Assembly: GCF_002749975.1 (NCBI RefSeq)
Contig: NZ_PEIG01000012.1
Span: 62,001 to 126,000 of the forward strand
Length of the DNA: 64,000 bases
Direction: 5' to 3'
Origin: Gloeocapsopsis sp. IPPAS B-1203
GTDB lineage: Bacteria > Cyanobacteriota > Cyanobacteriia > Cyanobacteriales > Chroococcidiopsidaceae
The notes below the pieces were generated by a model, which saw only the letters and a program-made list of their open reading frames with translations, was not told the origin of the DNA and searched no databases. Of this stretch, positions 17,102 to 25,912 are shown piece after piece. Numbering within the stretch: the first letter of the stretch is position 1; every line of letters begins with the position of its first letter. The position numbers were made by a program, and so were the translations under genes.

Positions 17102-18382
17102 TTAAGCACTGAGCGTTGGTTTATAAAATAGATCTCTGGTAGCTACCATACCTGCAACTAAGCGATCCATCTCCTCCCGCGAATGCAAAGCATTGACAGT
17201 GATTCGCAAACGGGGTTTAGCAATAAACCAGATTGGAGATACCCATAGCCCATAGTTATGCATCAATTGCCGAGCAAAGATTTTCGGATTGATTTCAGAT
17301 TGTAAGATAACAGGAACAACATTTGTTTCACCGAGCGCCACAAAATCATGCTCTGTAAGACGCGATCGCAAATATTGCGTATTGTCTTGCAGTTTCTGCA
17401 CCAATTCAGGGCGTTGGCGTACTTGGCGAAGACTTTCTAATGCTGCAGCTGTTAAGGGTGGTGAGAGTGAAATTGTGCCAATTGACGTTGGTGACACGTT
17501 CAGGAGTGGTTTTAACTCAGCAACATGAGTGCTAATTGCGGCTCCTGCTGAGGCAGCAAATTTAGAGAAAGTCGTCATAATTATTGGGACTACGCCGCGT
17601 TCAATTGCCTGCGAGGGTAAAATACCAAAATGCTCATAAATCCCACGTCCTGTAGCTCCTAATGCACCGCTAGCATGAGCTTCATCCATTAATAGGACAC
17701 TACCTTCATAGTGGTGGAGCACATTGAGCATATCGGGTAGTGGAGCAATATCGCCATCCATTGAGAATACTGCATCAGAGACGACTAAAATGCGATCGCC
17801 TGGTCGAGCATAGCGCTGTAACTTACGCCGCAAGTCCTCCATATCGCAATGACGGTAAGCTTTGACGCGCACTTGCGGGCTGTGACTAAACACTTTCCCT
17901 GAACGAGTTCCTGCATTAACAACGGCAGAAACAATACAGCCGTGATTCAGCACATCGGTGAGAATTAGCGTTTCACGGGTGTTTTGAAATCCTGGTACTG
18001 GAATTGCGAGGTGACAAAAGGCATCCATCATTGCTTGCATTGCCATCCACGCATTAAGAAATAACTGTGTATGCGGTAAATGCTTGAATGCAGATATTTC
18101 TTCTTCTAACTGTTGATGTAACGTGATACGCCCACTTAAAACTGATGTAGAACTATTTGATGTGCCATACTGAAGGATTGCATCAATCGCAGCTTGTTTA
18201 ACCGCCTCGCATTGTACGAGTCCTAAAACGTCATTTGTGCAGAAAGTAAGAACTGTTTGTCTCTCACCTGTGTCTGCATCAGAAATCTCAACAAGATTAC
18301 CTTGCTTATGATGACAAATGTACTCGTCGGGATCGAGTCCGCTTTCGTACCACCGCTGAACGTATTCTTTAATAACTTGCAC
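17102..18382 (-). CDS. Alpha-oxoamine synthase, candidate serine palmitoyltransferase (Spt-like)
   Basis: The 426-residue PLP enzyme condenses an amino acid with an acyl thioester. It shows VVSDAVFSMDGDIAPLPDM, the DEAHASGALGATGRG cofactor-binding motif and Lys 274 (TTFSKFAAS) as the expected Schiff-base residue. These fit serine palmitoyltransferase, BioF, Kbl and CqsA alike. The neighbours (large GNAT protein and SDR-type reductase on the same strand, 40 bases and then a 4-base overlap) favour sphingoid base synthesis over biotin. GTG at 18382 is the start, with GAGGGGAG just upstream. The substrate is inferred; AONS or an autoinducer synthase remains possible. Confidence 0.8.
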   Translation of the reverse strand: MQVIKEYVQRWYESGLDPDEYICHHKQGNLVEISDADTGERQTVLTFCTNDVLGLVQCEAVKQAAIDAILQYGTSNSSTSVLSGRITLHQQLEEEISAFKHLPHTQLFLNAWMAMQAMMDAFCHLAIPVPGFQNTRETLILTDVLNHGCIVSAVVNAGTRSGKVFSHSPQVRVKAYRHCDMEDLRRKLQRYARPGDRILVVSDAVFSMDGDIAPLPDMLNVLHHYEGSVLLMDEAHASGALGATGRGIYEHFGILPSQAIERGVVPIIMTTFSKFAASAGAAISTHVAELKPLLNVSPTSIGTISLSPPLTAAALESLRQVRQRPELVQKLQDNTQYLRSRLTEHDFVALGETNVVPVILQSEINPKIFARQLMHNYGLWVSPIWFIAKPRLRITVNALHSREEMDRLVAGMVATRDLFYKPTLSA

Positions 18383-18525
18383 TAATCTACTCCCCTCACC
18401 TTTATCCCAGATAGCTTATCCTGTTTGAATTAAGAAAATGTTGCCTTTGGTTAGGTAGTTAACGCTATCCAGGTTTAAAAAACCGTAGCATAGGACAAAA
18501 AGTAATAGTTTTTATGAATAAATTG

Positions 18526-19635
18526 TTAAGAACCGCTAGTAAGATTGGTAATTGATTCTTTCTCCTGACGTTGTAGGGACGATTGTATAGATTTTTGCAT
18601 AAATTGTTCATGTTGCCGGATAATTAGTCGTTGAATAGCAATAATTGCTGGATTAATTTCTACATATCTGCGTTGAGGATTCACGAGATAGTTACGTTGC
18701 TCGCTTTCGATCATTTCAATGTCTTGCGCCAGAAACTTAGATAATACAAAGCGCTGAAGTAGAGGTATTAGTAATGGTTTGATAGGTTCTAGTACCCATT
18801 GTGGGAGGCGGACTTTGAAAAAGAATAGAGCAAATGAGCGACTTTCATTGCGATCTATCGGTAAGCGCATCAAGTACAAAGAAGAGACTCCTTGGAGTGA
18901 AGTGGCATAGTGTGGATAGCGATACTCTACTGTAATGGGCAACGTAGTTACAGTATCGGCGCGATCGCTTAAACCAAGAAACTTTGCCATGTGTCCTTTG
19001 TAGGAAACGTTGTATTCAGCGCGAACGGAAGTTTCAGTTTCTTTAAGACTAATTAAAACTGGGTCGAACCAGCCTTGTAATCCCTGATGCAAAAATCCAT
19101 GAAACACATCCATCGTGTTTTCGTTGCAGATAGAAAAATGTGCTTGAAAATGAGCAGAAATTGGGACTACTAACCACTCACTTTCGGAAAACTCTGGAAT
19201 ATAGGGAATTTGACAAGATGCAGCCAGCTTTGGTTCCCCAGGAAAAATCCAAATTAAATTATATTTTTCTTGAATGCGATAACTGCGAACGGTTGCACGC
19301 GGTAATTTTTGTTTTTCTGGCAAGTAAGGAATTTTTACACAACTTCCTTCACCATCAAATTCCCAGCCGTGGTAAGCACAAGCAAGGTTACAACCGTGAA
19401 CTTTACCTTTGTGTAAAGCAACGCCTTTGTGCGGACAAAAATCTTCTAGTGCATGCAGTTGACCGTTGATATCGCGGTAAATGGCGATCGCCTGCTGCCA
19501 GATGACGACAGATATAATTTCTCCAGGCTTGAGTTGATTTGCCCAACCTACCGCATACCAGTGATTCGGGTTAATTCCTACCTCACGGACAGCATTTTGC
19601 ACAGTGTGGCTTGTGAGTGTTGTCGCCAGTTCCAT
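18526..19635 (-). CDS. Rieske [2Fe-2S] non-heme iron oxygenase
   Basis: The 369-residue oxygenase subunit has an N-terminal Rieske domain (CPHKG and, 17 residues on, CAYHGWEFDG as 2Cys-2His ligands, residues 60-95) and a catalytic domain whose iron site is visible in ENTMDVFHGFLHQ. The C-terminal half includes hydrophobic, membrane-peripheral looking segments, as in cyanobacterial Rieske oxygenases that act on lipids or pigments. It lies about 140 bases upstream of the Spt-like gene on the same strand and may extend that unit. ATG at 19635 is chosen over an in-frame TTG at 19695. The substrate is unknown; lipid hydroxylation is only a guess from context. Confidence 0.8.
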   Translation of the reverse strand: MELATTLTSHTVQNAVREVGINPNHWYAVGWANQLKPGEIISVVIWQQAIAIYRDINGQLHALEDFCPHKGVALHKGKVHGCNLACAYHGWEFDGEGSCVKIPYLPEKQKLPRATVRSYRIQEKYNLIWIFPGEPKLAASCQIPYIPEFSESEWLVVPISAHFQAHFSICNENTMDVFHGFLHQGLQGWFDPVLISLKETETSVRAEYNVSYKGHMAKFLGLSDRADTVTTLPITVEYRYPHYATSLQGVSSLYLMRLPIDRNESRSFALFFFKVRLPQWVLEPIKPLLIPLLQRFVLSKFLAQDIEMIESEQRNYLVNPQRRYVEINPAIIAIQRLIIRQHEQFMQKSIQSSLQRQEKESITNLTSGS

Positions 19636-20178
19636 AGACGAGTGCTGTTGGCTGTGTATGTGACAATATTTAGCCTCTCGCTGACTGAAAGTCAATCAGT
19701 TTTGGATTATTTACAACATTGCTGGAAGAACAACTTATTCATCAGGCGTGACTTCTAAAGATGCGATTGATTTCAATCAAATACACAACGCGATCGCAGT
19801 CTTGATTCCAAATAATGAGCAAATGTGGCAACTTATACCAGGTCATAAAAAAATTTGAGTTTTTACCTAGCAGGAGTGCGAGAGACATCACAAGGTGCAT
19901 GAAAATTTAGTGATGTGAAGGAATTGGTCAGTTGGTTAATACTGATGCCTATCAATTTGACTCATCTATTGCAAGGTCAGTGTTGTGCAAGGTGTTTTCA
20001 GCATATTTACTGGACACACAAGCAATAGTTAAAGTGCTTGAAAGCACGTCAGGCTGAGTATTTACGAACACTGGAGCAGTAAGTTAATATCATCACAGTA
20101 ATAAAGTCTAGTGGTACAAAAACCAAGTTTTGTATTAGGTAAGCCACTTTCTGCTGAGGTGCGTCTTCTGGAGGTATT
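19636..20178. other. Intergenic region between divergent Rieske and kinase genes
   Basis: About 540 bases with promoters expected for both flanking genes. A weak trace of possible old coding sequence (frame broken by stops around 19930-20090) is seen but no family is recognisable. One HIP1-like site lies near 19790. A GGAGGT ribosome binding site is at 20170-20175. Confidence 0.5.
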
Positions 20179-22905
20179 TTGACATCTGCTCCCCTACCGC
20201 ATAATGAATCAGAGCGCATAGAAGCACTACGTCGCTACAAGATCCTTGATACGCCCCCAGAAGAATCATTTGATCGCATCACAGCCTTGGCAGCACGATT
20301 GTTCAATGTACCTGTTGCCTTAGTTTCCTTTGTAGATGAGTTTCGTGCTTGGTTTAAATCTTCCTATGGCTTTGATTCACAGCAGATTTCTCGCCAAGAT
20401 ACGATTTGTAGTATCGCTGTCTTATCTAATGAAGTTTTTGTAGTTCCAGACACTAGAGAAGATCCGCGATTTGCTTGCAAAGATTTTGCCTTATGCGAAG
20501 AAACAGGAATTCGCTTTTATGCAGGTGCTCCGCTCATAACCAATGATGGCTTTAATCTAGGCACAATCTGTTTAGTTGATCGCAAGCCACGTCACGATTT
20601 TAATCTGCAACAGCAAGCAACCCTTGCTGACCTAGCTGCGATTGTTGTTGATGAATTAGAGTTGCGCTTTGCTGCCCATAAAGTCTCTCAAATGGATACT
20701 GCCTTGTTAGAAGTGACTGAGGGAGTTTCGGCTGCAACAGGGGAAGCATTTTTTGCTTCACTAGTTAAACATTTAACTCAAGCATTAGGAGTAGAGTATG
20801 CATTTGTTGGTGAATTAGTCGAGCAAGAGGAGAAACAGACAATCAGGACGATCGCTATCTACGCTCAAAATGAAATTACCGACAATATTGAGTATTCTTT
20901 GCTCAATACACCTTGCCAACACGTCATTCAACTCAAAAAGCCCTGCTGCTATCCACGTAATATTCAAGCAGAGTTTCCTGATAATTATTTACTAGCACAG
21001 ATGAAGGTTGACAGCTATTTTGCGACTCCGCTGTTAGATTCTGCTGGCAGAGTGCTAGGATTGCTGGGAATTATGGCTTGCAAACCGCTAGAAAACATTT
21101 ATTTAGCACAACCGCTTTTGACTATCTTTGCAACACGCGCAACCGCAGAATTAGAGCGCACCCACCTACTCAACCGCGAACGACACCATACCAGACAATT
21201 ACATGGATTAACTGAGGCAGCACTTGCAATCAACTCAGCACTTTCGGTGGAAGAAGTGCTACAAGTGATTACAGAACAGGCACGTAGTATTATCGGCGCG
21301 CATCAGTCGGTTACAAGCATGAGTGTGAATCAAAACTGGCCACAGGCAATTAATGCTGTTTCGCTTTCTCAAAAGTACGCACAGTGGCGCAGTTATGATC
21401 AGAAACCGGATGGCTCAGGAATTTATGCGTGTGTTTGTCATATAAATCGTCCCATGCGAATGACGCAAGCTGAACTAGAAGTACATCCTCGCTGGCAAGG
21501 ATTTGGAAGACACGCGGCGGAACATCCGCCGATGCGAGGTTGGCTAGCAGCACCACTAACTGGACGCGATGGATATAACATTGGCTTAATTCAGTTGTCT
21601 GATAAGTATATTGGCGAGTTTACTCAAGAAGATGAAGCAATTATTGTGCAGTTAGCTCAGATGGCGTCGGTAGCTGTTGAAAATGCTAGGTTATACGCAG
21701 CTGAACAACAAGCACGTACCCAAGCGGAAACGGCAAATCGGCTCAAAGATGAATTTCTTGCGGTACTTTCTCACGAATTGCGATCGCCACTTAATCCAAT
21801 CTTAGGTTGGTCAAAGCTATTGTTAACACATAATTTCGACGCCACAAAAACTCACTATGCATTGGAAACCATTGAACGCAACGCCAAGTTACAGTCACAA
21901 CTGATCGAAGACTTACTCGATGTATCGCGGATTCTCCGTGGTAAACTTAGCTTAAATATCACTTCTGTAGACCTTGCTACTGTAATTACAGCTGCGATTG
22001 AAACAGTACGCCTAGCAGCAGAAGCTAAAGCAATTGAGCTAATCATAGATTTTGAATTGATCCAAGTATGGGGAGATGCGAATCGCTTGCAGCAAGTTGT
22101 TTGGAACCTGCTTTCAAATGCTGTGAAGTTTACGCCTGTAGGTGGACGAGTAGAGGTTAAGTTGGACGGTGTGTTCTCAGATTTGAATTCTGAGTCAGAT
22201 GCCGAATATTTAATTCAAAACTCTTTACGAGATCCAAATCAAAGTTTTGCTCGAATTTGCGTCAGTGATACTGGTAGAGGCATTGATCCTGAGTTCTTAC
22301 CTTTTGTATTTGATTATTTTCGCCAAGCAGATAGCACAACAACAAGATCTTTTGGCGGTTTAGGACTAGGACTAGCGATCGTGCGTTACTTGGTAGAGCT
22401 ACACGGAGGCACAGTCCAGGCAGAAAGTCAAGGGGCAGGACAAGGGGCAATCTTTAAAGTCATACTTCCTTTGGGTTCTGTCGCCACGCCAAGCTGCGAG
22501 CAGCAGACAAGCGATGAAGATATGCCAACGCTGCAAGGAATTAAGGTACTCGTTGTTGATGATGAAGAAGACACTCGTGATTTGATTGTCTTTGTCCTTG
22601 AAGAGTATGGAGCTACCGTGTGCGCTGTTGCTTCTGCTACAGAAGCTATTGAGATATTTACGCAGAAGCAAACTGATATTCTCTTAAGTGATATTGGAAT
22701 GCCCGAAATGGATGGTTATACATTAATTCGGACACTGCGATCGCTTCCTCAAGCAGAAGGTAGTGAGATTGCAGCGATCGCACTGACTGCGTATGCTGGT
22801 GAAACGAACCATCAACAAATCCTTGCAGCTGGCTTTCAAAAACACCTTGCTAAGCCCGTCGAACCAGAAGAGTTAGTTAAAGCGATCGCCCAACTTGTGA
22901 AGTAG
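20179..22905 (+). CDS. Hybrid sensor histidine kinase (3 x GAF, HisKA, HATPase, receiver)
   Basis: The 908-residue soluble kinase has a first GAF domain (residues 10-155, EALRRYKILDTPPEESFDRI), a second (about 170-325) and a third (about 345-505). HisKA follows with H532 in VLSHELRSPLNPILGW, then HATPase (NLLSNAVKFTP, DTGRGI, GGLGLGLAIVRYLVELHGG) and a C-terminal receiver with D838 in LLSDIGMPEMDGY. There is no membrane segment, and none of the GAF domains shows an obvious bilin Cys motif that I can assign, so the ligand is open. The start is TTG (or ATT one codon earlier) because GGAGGT stands right upstream and no ATG is in frame before the GAF domain. No separate response regulator is adjacent. 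Confidence 0.9.
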   Translation: MTSAPLPHNESERIEALRRYKILDTPPEESFDRITALAARLFNVPVALVSFVDEFRAWFKSSYGFDSQQISRQDTICSIAVLSNEVFVVPDTREDPRFACKDFALCEETGIRFYAGAPLITNDGFNLGTICLVDRKPRHDFNLQQQATLADLAAIVVDELELRFAAHKVSQMDTALLEVTEGVSAATGEAFFASLVKHLTQALGVEYAFVGELVEQEEKQTIRTIAIYAQNEITDNIEYSLLNTPCQHVIQLKKPCCYPRNIQAEFPDNYLLAQMKVDSYFATPLLDSAGRVLGLLGIMACKPLENIYLAQPLLTIFATRATAELERTHLLNRERHHTRQLHGLTEAALAINSALSVEEVLQVITEQARSIIGAHQSVTSMSVNQNWPQAINAVSLSQKYAQWRSYDQKPDGSGIYACVCHINRPMRMTQAELEVHPRWQGFGRHAAEHPPMRGWLAAPLTGRDGYNIGLIQLSDKYIGEFTQEDEAIIVQLAQMASVAVENARLYAAEQQARTQAETANRLKDEFLAVLSHELRSPLNPILGWSKLLLTHNFDATKTHYALETIERNAKLQSQLIEDLLDVSRILRGKLSLNITSVDLATVITAAIETVRLAAEAKAIELIIDFELIQVWGDANRLQQVVWNLLSNAVKFTPVGGRVEVKLDGVFSDLNSESDAEYLIQNSLRDPNQSFARICVSDTGRGIDPEFLPFVFDYFRQADSTTTRSFGGLGLGLAIVRYLVELHGGTVQAESQGAGQGAIFKVILPLGSVATPSCEQQTSDEDMPTLQGIKVLVVDDEEDTRDLIVFVLEEYGATVCAVASATEAIEIFTQKQTDILLSDIGMPEMDGYTLIRTLRSLPQAEGSEIAAIALTAYAGETNHQQILAAGFQKHLAKPVEPEELVKAIAQLVK

Positions 22906-22916
22906 CTATTAACGAC

Positions 22917-24035
22917 TTAATCCCACAAGCGCCGTCCTTCACGTCCGTTGAGTCTATTGTGAGAGTCTTGTAATAAGGTAGGAATATCAAGCTGTTCTGG
23001 ACAACGTGGCAAACAATCTCCGCACTCAGTACAACGGTTTGCTTTCATTCCAGGAAACCAGTGTCCGGCATTTTCAAACATTCCATAACGATATTTGCCG
23101 TATTCAACCATATCGTAAGCAATAGCAAGATTACGCAGGCGCAAAACCTCAGGAATGTGAATCGTCTCAGGACAAGGTAAACATTCATAGCATTGGCTAC
23201 AGCGATCGCTGCCTAAAGCATCTTTTTGAGTCTCCAAACGCTGTAATACAGCAATTTCTTCTGGTGTTAAAGCCTCTGTGCGATCGCTCACGCTTAAAGG
23301 TGCTGTCAGTTCTGTTGCGCTTGCTGCGCCTACACTTAAAGTGGTGATGCGAGGATCTTGAAGTAAAAAGCGATAGTTTAACTCTAGCGGGGAAAAAGGT
23401 TGACACAACGCTTGTAATTTTGGGGATGGTGTGTACAGTAGTCCCCCTTTATCAGCTGGTGAAATAATAAAAACTCCCATGTCTTTTTGCGCTGCAAGTG
23501 CGATCGCCGCTGCGTTGCGCTGAAAAAAATAGTAATAATGCAGATTGACAAATTCAAACAAATCTGTACTAACTACCGCTAAAACAATCTCTAACGGTGC
23601 ATGGGTAGAAAAGCCAACATGACGTACTCTACCATCGGCAATAGCCTGATGGACTGCTGGCATACAACCTGAAATGAATTTGAGATGTTCCCAAGTATTG
23701 ATGCCATGAAGTGCAAGACAATCTAAATAATCTAACCCTAAACGTGCGAGTGATTCATCTATAGCTCGCTGCATACTGTCTGCATCAAGTGTTGGGGCAA
23801 TTTTAGTGGTAATGTGTAATTGCGATCGCGTTTTTGGTAATCCAGCTTTAATTGCTGCACCTAGATACTGCTCACTTTTTCCGTAACCTCTGGCAGTTTC
23901 TAAGTGATTAACACCTTGCAACACTGCTTGATATACTGTTTGTCTTGCGTTTTCCTCAGAAGCCACATAGCGCATCGTTCCCAAGGAGAACACAGATAAA
24001 TTTAGGTTTGTTTTGCCAAAGCGGCGATAGCGCAT
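22917..24035 (-). CDS. Aldo/keto reductase with C-terminal 4Fe-4S domain
   Basis: The 372-residue protein joins an aldo/keto reductase barrel (MRYRRFGKTNLNLSVFSLGT at the start; catalytic Asp/Tyr/Lys/His region in the first 150 residues, HLETARGYGKSEQYLG) to a ferredoxin-like tail. The tail has CSQCYECLPCPETIHIP and CTECGDCLPRCPEQLDIP, enough Cys for two clusters. Such fused proteins are widespread in cyanobacteria and act as oxidoreductases of unknown substrate. ATG at 24035 is chosen over TTG at 24044. It converges on the hybrid kinase with an 11-base gap. Confidence 0.87.
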   Translation of the reverse strand: MRYRRFGKTNLNLSVFSLGTMRYVASEENARQTVYQAVLQGVNHLETARGYGKSEQYLGAAIKAGLPKTRSQLHITTKIAPTLDADSMQRAIDESLARLGLDYLDCLALHGINTWEHLKFISGCMPAVHQAIADGRVRHVGFSTHAPLEIVLAVVSTDLFEFVNLHYYYFFQRNAAAIALAAQKDMGVFIISPADKGGLLYTPSPKLQALCQPFSPLELNYRFLLQDPRITTLSVGAASATELTAPLSVSDRTEALTPEEIAVLQRLETQKDALGSDRCSQCYECLPCPETIHIPEVLRLRNLAIAYDMVEYGKYRYGMFENAGHWFPGMKANRCTECGDCLPRCPEQLDIPTLLQDSHNRLNGREGRRLWD

Positions 24036-24048
24036 TTTAACCAAGGAG

Positions 24049-24215
24049 TTAGGGGCGAGGGGTGAGGGGTGAGTAATTAGTGGCTAGTGGCTAGTGGGAG
24101 AGTGGGAGCGTTGTAGAGTTGGCAAGTGGGCGAGATTGAGAAATTTAATTGCTTTTTCCCTCATACCCTCATACCCTCCTACCCAACTACGCAACTACCC
24201 GCTACTCCTCTGCTT
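24049..24215. repeat. Intergenic short tandem repeat pair (G-rich then C-rich)
   Basis: A purine-rich tract built of GGGTGAG, TAGTGGC and GTGGGAG words (about 24054-24110) is followed by a pyrimidine-rich tract of CCCTCATA and CTACCCAACTACGC words (about 24158-24210). It fills the gap between the bifunctional nuclease and aldo/keto reductase genes, as similar pairs do at 9112, 25789 and 30172. Confidence 0.6.
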
Positions 24216-24219
24216 TTTT

Positions 24220-24720
24220 CTAACTTTCGCCCATAAAGCCTCCTCCCTTAATTAAATCTTCGGGGCGGAGATTGGCAAGGAATTCACGGAAAGCTTCTTG
24301 TTCAGCTTCATCCGCGTCGCGATCAACTGGAATCGAGGCATCAGCCACAACTTCTTCCATCACCCAAATAGGGCTATTAGTGCGAAGCGCGATCGCGATC
24401 GCATCACTTGGACGGGCATCGATCTCTTTTTTGACCTCACCCTGGCGAACTGTCAGCACTGCATAAAAGGTACCATCTTGAATTGCATTAATCACAATCC
24501 GCTCTAAAGTCATGCCCCACGCTTCCAAAATATTAGTGATTAAATCATGCGTTAGAGGACGTGGAGGCTTTTGATTTTCCAATGCACCAATAATTGCTTT
24601 TGCCTGATCTTGGTTGATGTAAATTGGTAAAGCACGGCGCTCTTGACCATCTTTCAAAAGCACGATGGGGCTGCGGTTTACGGCATCTATTGCAATGCCA
24701 GCGACTCTCATTTCAATCAT
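24220..24720 (-). CDS. Bifunctional nuclease family (DUF151) protein
   Basis: The 166-residue protein has the DUF151 pattern: MRVAGIAIDAVNRSPIVLLK, YINQDQAKAIIGALE and SDAIAIALRTNSPIWVMEEV, followed by a charged tail EEAFREFLANLRPEDL with a typical family ending. The homologous domain in plants was described as a bifunctional DNase/RNase, but the cyanobacterial proteins have not been given a certain role. It is a single-gene unit, divergent from a small + strand frame at 24772. Confidence 0.85.
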   Translation of the reverse strand: MIEMRVAGIAIDAVNRSPIVLLKDGQERRALPIYINQDQAKAIIGALENQKPPRPLTHDLITNILEAWGMTLERIVINAIQDGTFYAVLTVRQGEVKKEIDARPSDAIAIALRTNSPIWVMEEVVADASIPVDRDADEAEQEAFREFLANLRPEDLIKGGGFMGES

Positions 24721-24771
24721 TGGCGTAGCCTCTAGAATCCTTGGTCATAGCAGTCAGAAGGAAACACATAA

Positions 24772-24933
24772 ATGTCTATCTATATACTTCTATTTTTGGC
24801 TGCCACAGCACTAATTGCCCTACTTATAGAGAAATTAGGTAGCAATACTCTGCTAAGTCATACCAACATGGATAAGTTAAAAATGTACTTATCCCAAGTA
24901 TGCCCTGATATTGATGTAGATAGATTAAACTAA
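24772..24933 (+). CDS. Small 53-codon putative membrane protein
   Basis: An ATG with AAGGAA ten bases upstream opens a 53-codon frame. Residues 2-19 (SIYILLFLAATALIALLI) make one membrane helix; the rest is a hydrophilic tail with one Cys (LSQVCPDIDVDRLN). I do not recognise the family. It starts about 50 bases from the divergent bifunctional nuclease gene. The good ribosome binding site and the strongly hydrophobic start make a real small protein more likely than chance. Confidence 0.5.
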   Translation: MSIYILLFLAATALIALLIEKLGSNTLLSHTNMDKLKMYLSQVCPDIDVDRLN

Positions 24934-25122
24934 CTTTGACAATATATAAGTGAGGTAAAGTGACAGAAAAGCAGTGAGTGAGTAAACACAAGATAATTTC
25001 TAACTGCTACCCATTCCTAACCCTTAAGTTATGTTCATTTTCGCTCACGTTCTAAGCAGCTTGTCAAAATTTATACTTGCTTCATCCATATTCGTTACAA
25101 TTAACATTTTTTTATAAAAACT

Positions 25123-25785
25123 ATGTTTACAGGGTTAATTCAAGCTTTAGGAACAATGCGACCATTGGGAGGCGATCGCTTTTCAATTACTTGTCGCAAC
25201 AGTAGTGACGCTATTCTACAGGATCTTGCTGCGGGTGATAGTGTTGCTGTAGATGGCGTGTGTTTGACTGTTACAGACGTATTACCGCAAGGTTTCGTCG
25301 CAACTGCGTCTCCAGAAACACTGCGACGCACAACTATTGGTCAACAATTTGATCGCCTTGTCAATCTCGAAACAGCATTACGTGTTGGGAGCAAATTAGG
25401 CGGACATTTTGTCATGGGTCATGTTGATGGTGTAGGGTGTTTGCAAACTGTTGAGCAAACTGCGACTTCGTGGGAAATGGCATTTACTGCACCGGATGCG
25501 ATCGCCCGTTATATTGTACCTAAAGGGAGTATTGCTGTTAACGGTGTTAGCTTAACAATTGCGGACTGGAATCCAGCAATCAATTTATTTAAGGTGGCGG
25601 TAATTCCACTGTCTTATGCTGAAACTAACTTGCAATATCTCCACATTGGGGATTGGGTAAATTTAGAAGCAGATATTTTAGGCAAATACGTGGAGAAGTT
25701 AATTCAATCTGGGACTCATCGTGGTGTAGATGCTGCGCTTGATGCTGTAACACCTGCCTTTCTAGCAGAAAATGGTTATTTGTAG
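25123..25785 (+). CDS. ribE: Riboflavin synthase alpha chain
   Basis: Riboflavin synthase dismutates two molecules of 6,7-dimethyl-8-ribityllumazine to riboflavin. The 220-residue protein begins MFTGLIQALG, the diagnostic start, and has two homologous barrels: GDSVAVDGVCLTV and TLRRTTIG in the first, KGSIAVNGVSLTIAD in the second, with GHFVMGHVDGVG as the linker motif. Length is normal. No other rib gene is adjacent, and no FMN riboswitch was recognised upstream. Confidence 0.95.
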   Translation: MFTGLIQALGTMRPLGGDRFSITCRNSSDAILQDLAAGDSVAVDGVCLTVTDVLPQGFVATASPETLRRTTIGQQFDRLVNLETALRVGSKLGGHFVMGHVDGVGCLQTVEQTATSWEMAFTAPDAIARYIVPKGSIAVNGVSLTIADWNPAINLFKVAVIPLSYAETNLQYLHIGDWVNLEADILGKYVEKLIQSGTHRGVDAALDAVTPAFLAENGYL

Positions 25786-25788
25786 ATT

Positions 25789-25860
25789 GGGTAATGGGTA
25801 ATGGGTAATAGGTAATAGATCATTCTTGCCAATGACCAATGACCAGTTACCAATTACCAA
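25789..25860. repeat. GGGTAAT / ACCAATTACC tandem heptads
   Basis: Tandem GGGTAAT units (about 25789-25820) are followed by the complementary words CCAATGA and TTACCAATTACC (25829-25860). The halves can pair as a stem, so this STRR may also act as a terminator for ribE. Confidence 0.6.
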
Positions 25861-25912
25861 CTTAGTTTCTGTCTGCGGCACACTAGAGAAAATAAACATC
25901 ATAATTTAACTT

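Noticed and set aside
19860-20100. Possible remnant of a transposase or other gene
   Set aside because: Several frames carry short protein-like stretches, but each is broken by stops and none matches a family that I can name.
24950-25122. FMN riboswitch before ribE
   Set aside because: The conserved RFN helices were not seen in the 170 bases upstream; cyanobacterial ribE genes often lack one.
25789-25860. Possible CRISPR-like array
   Set aside because: The units are seven bases long and contiguous, with no spacers and no cas genes nearby.
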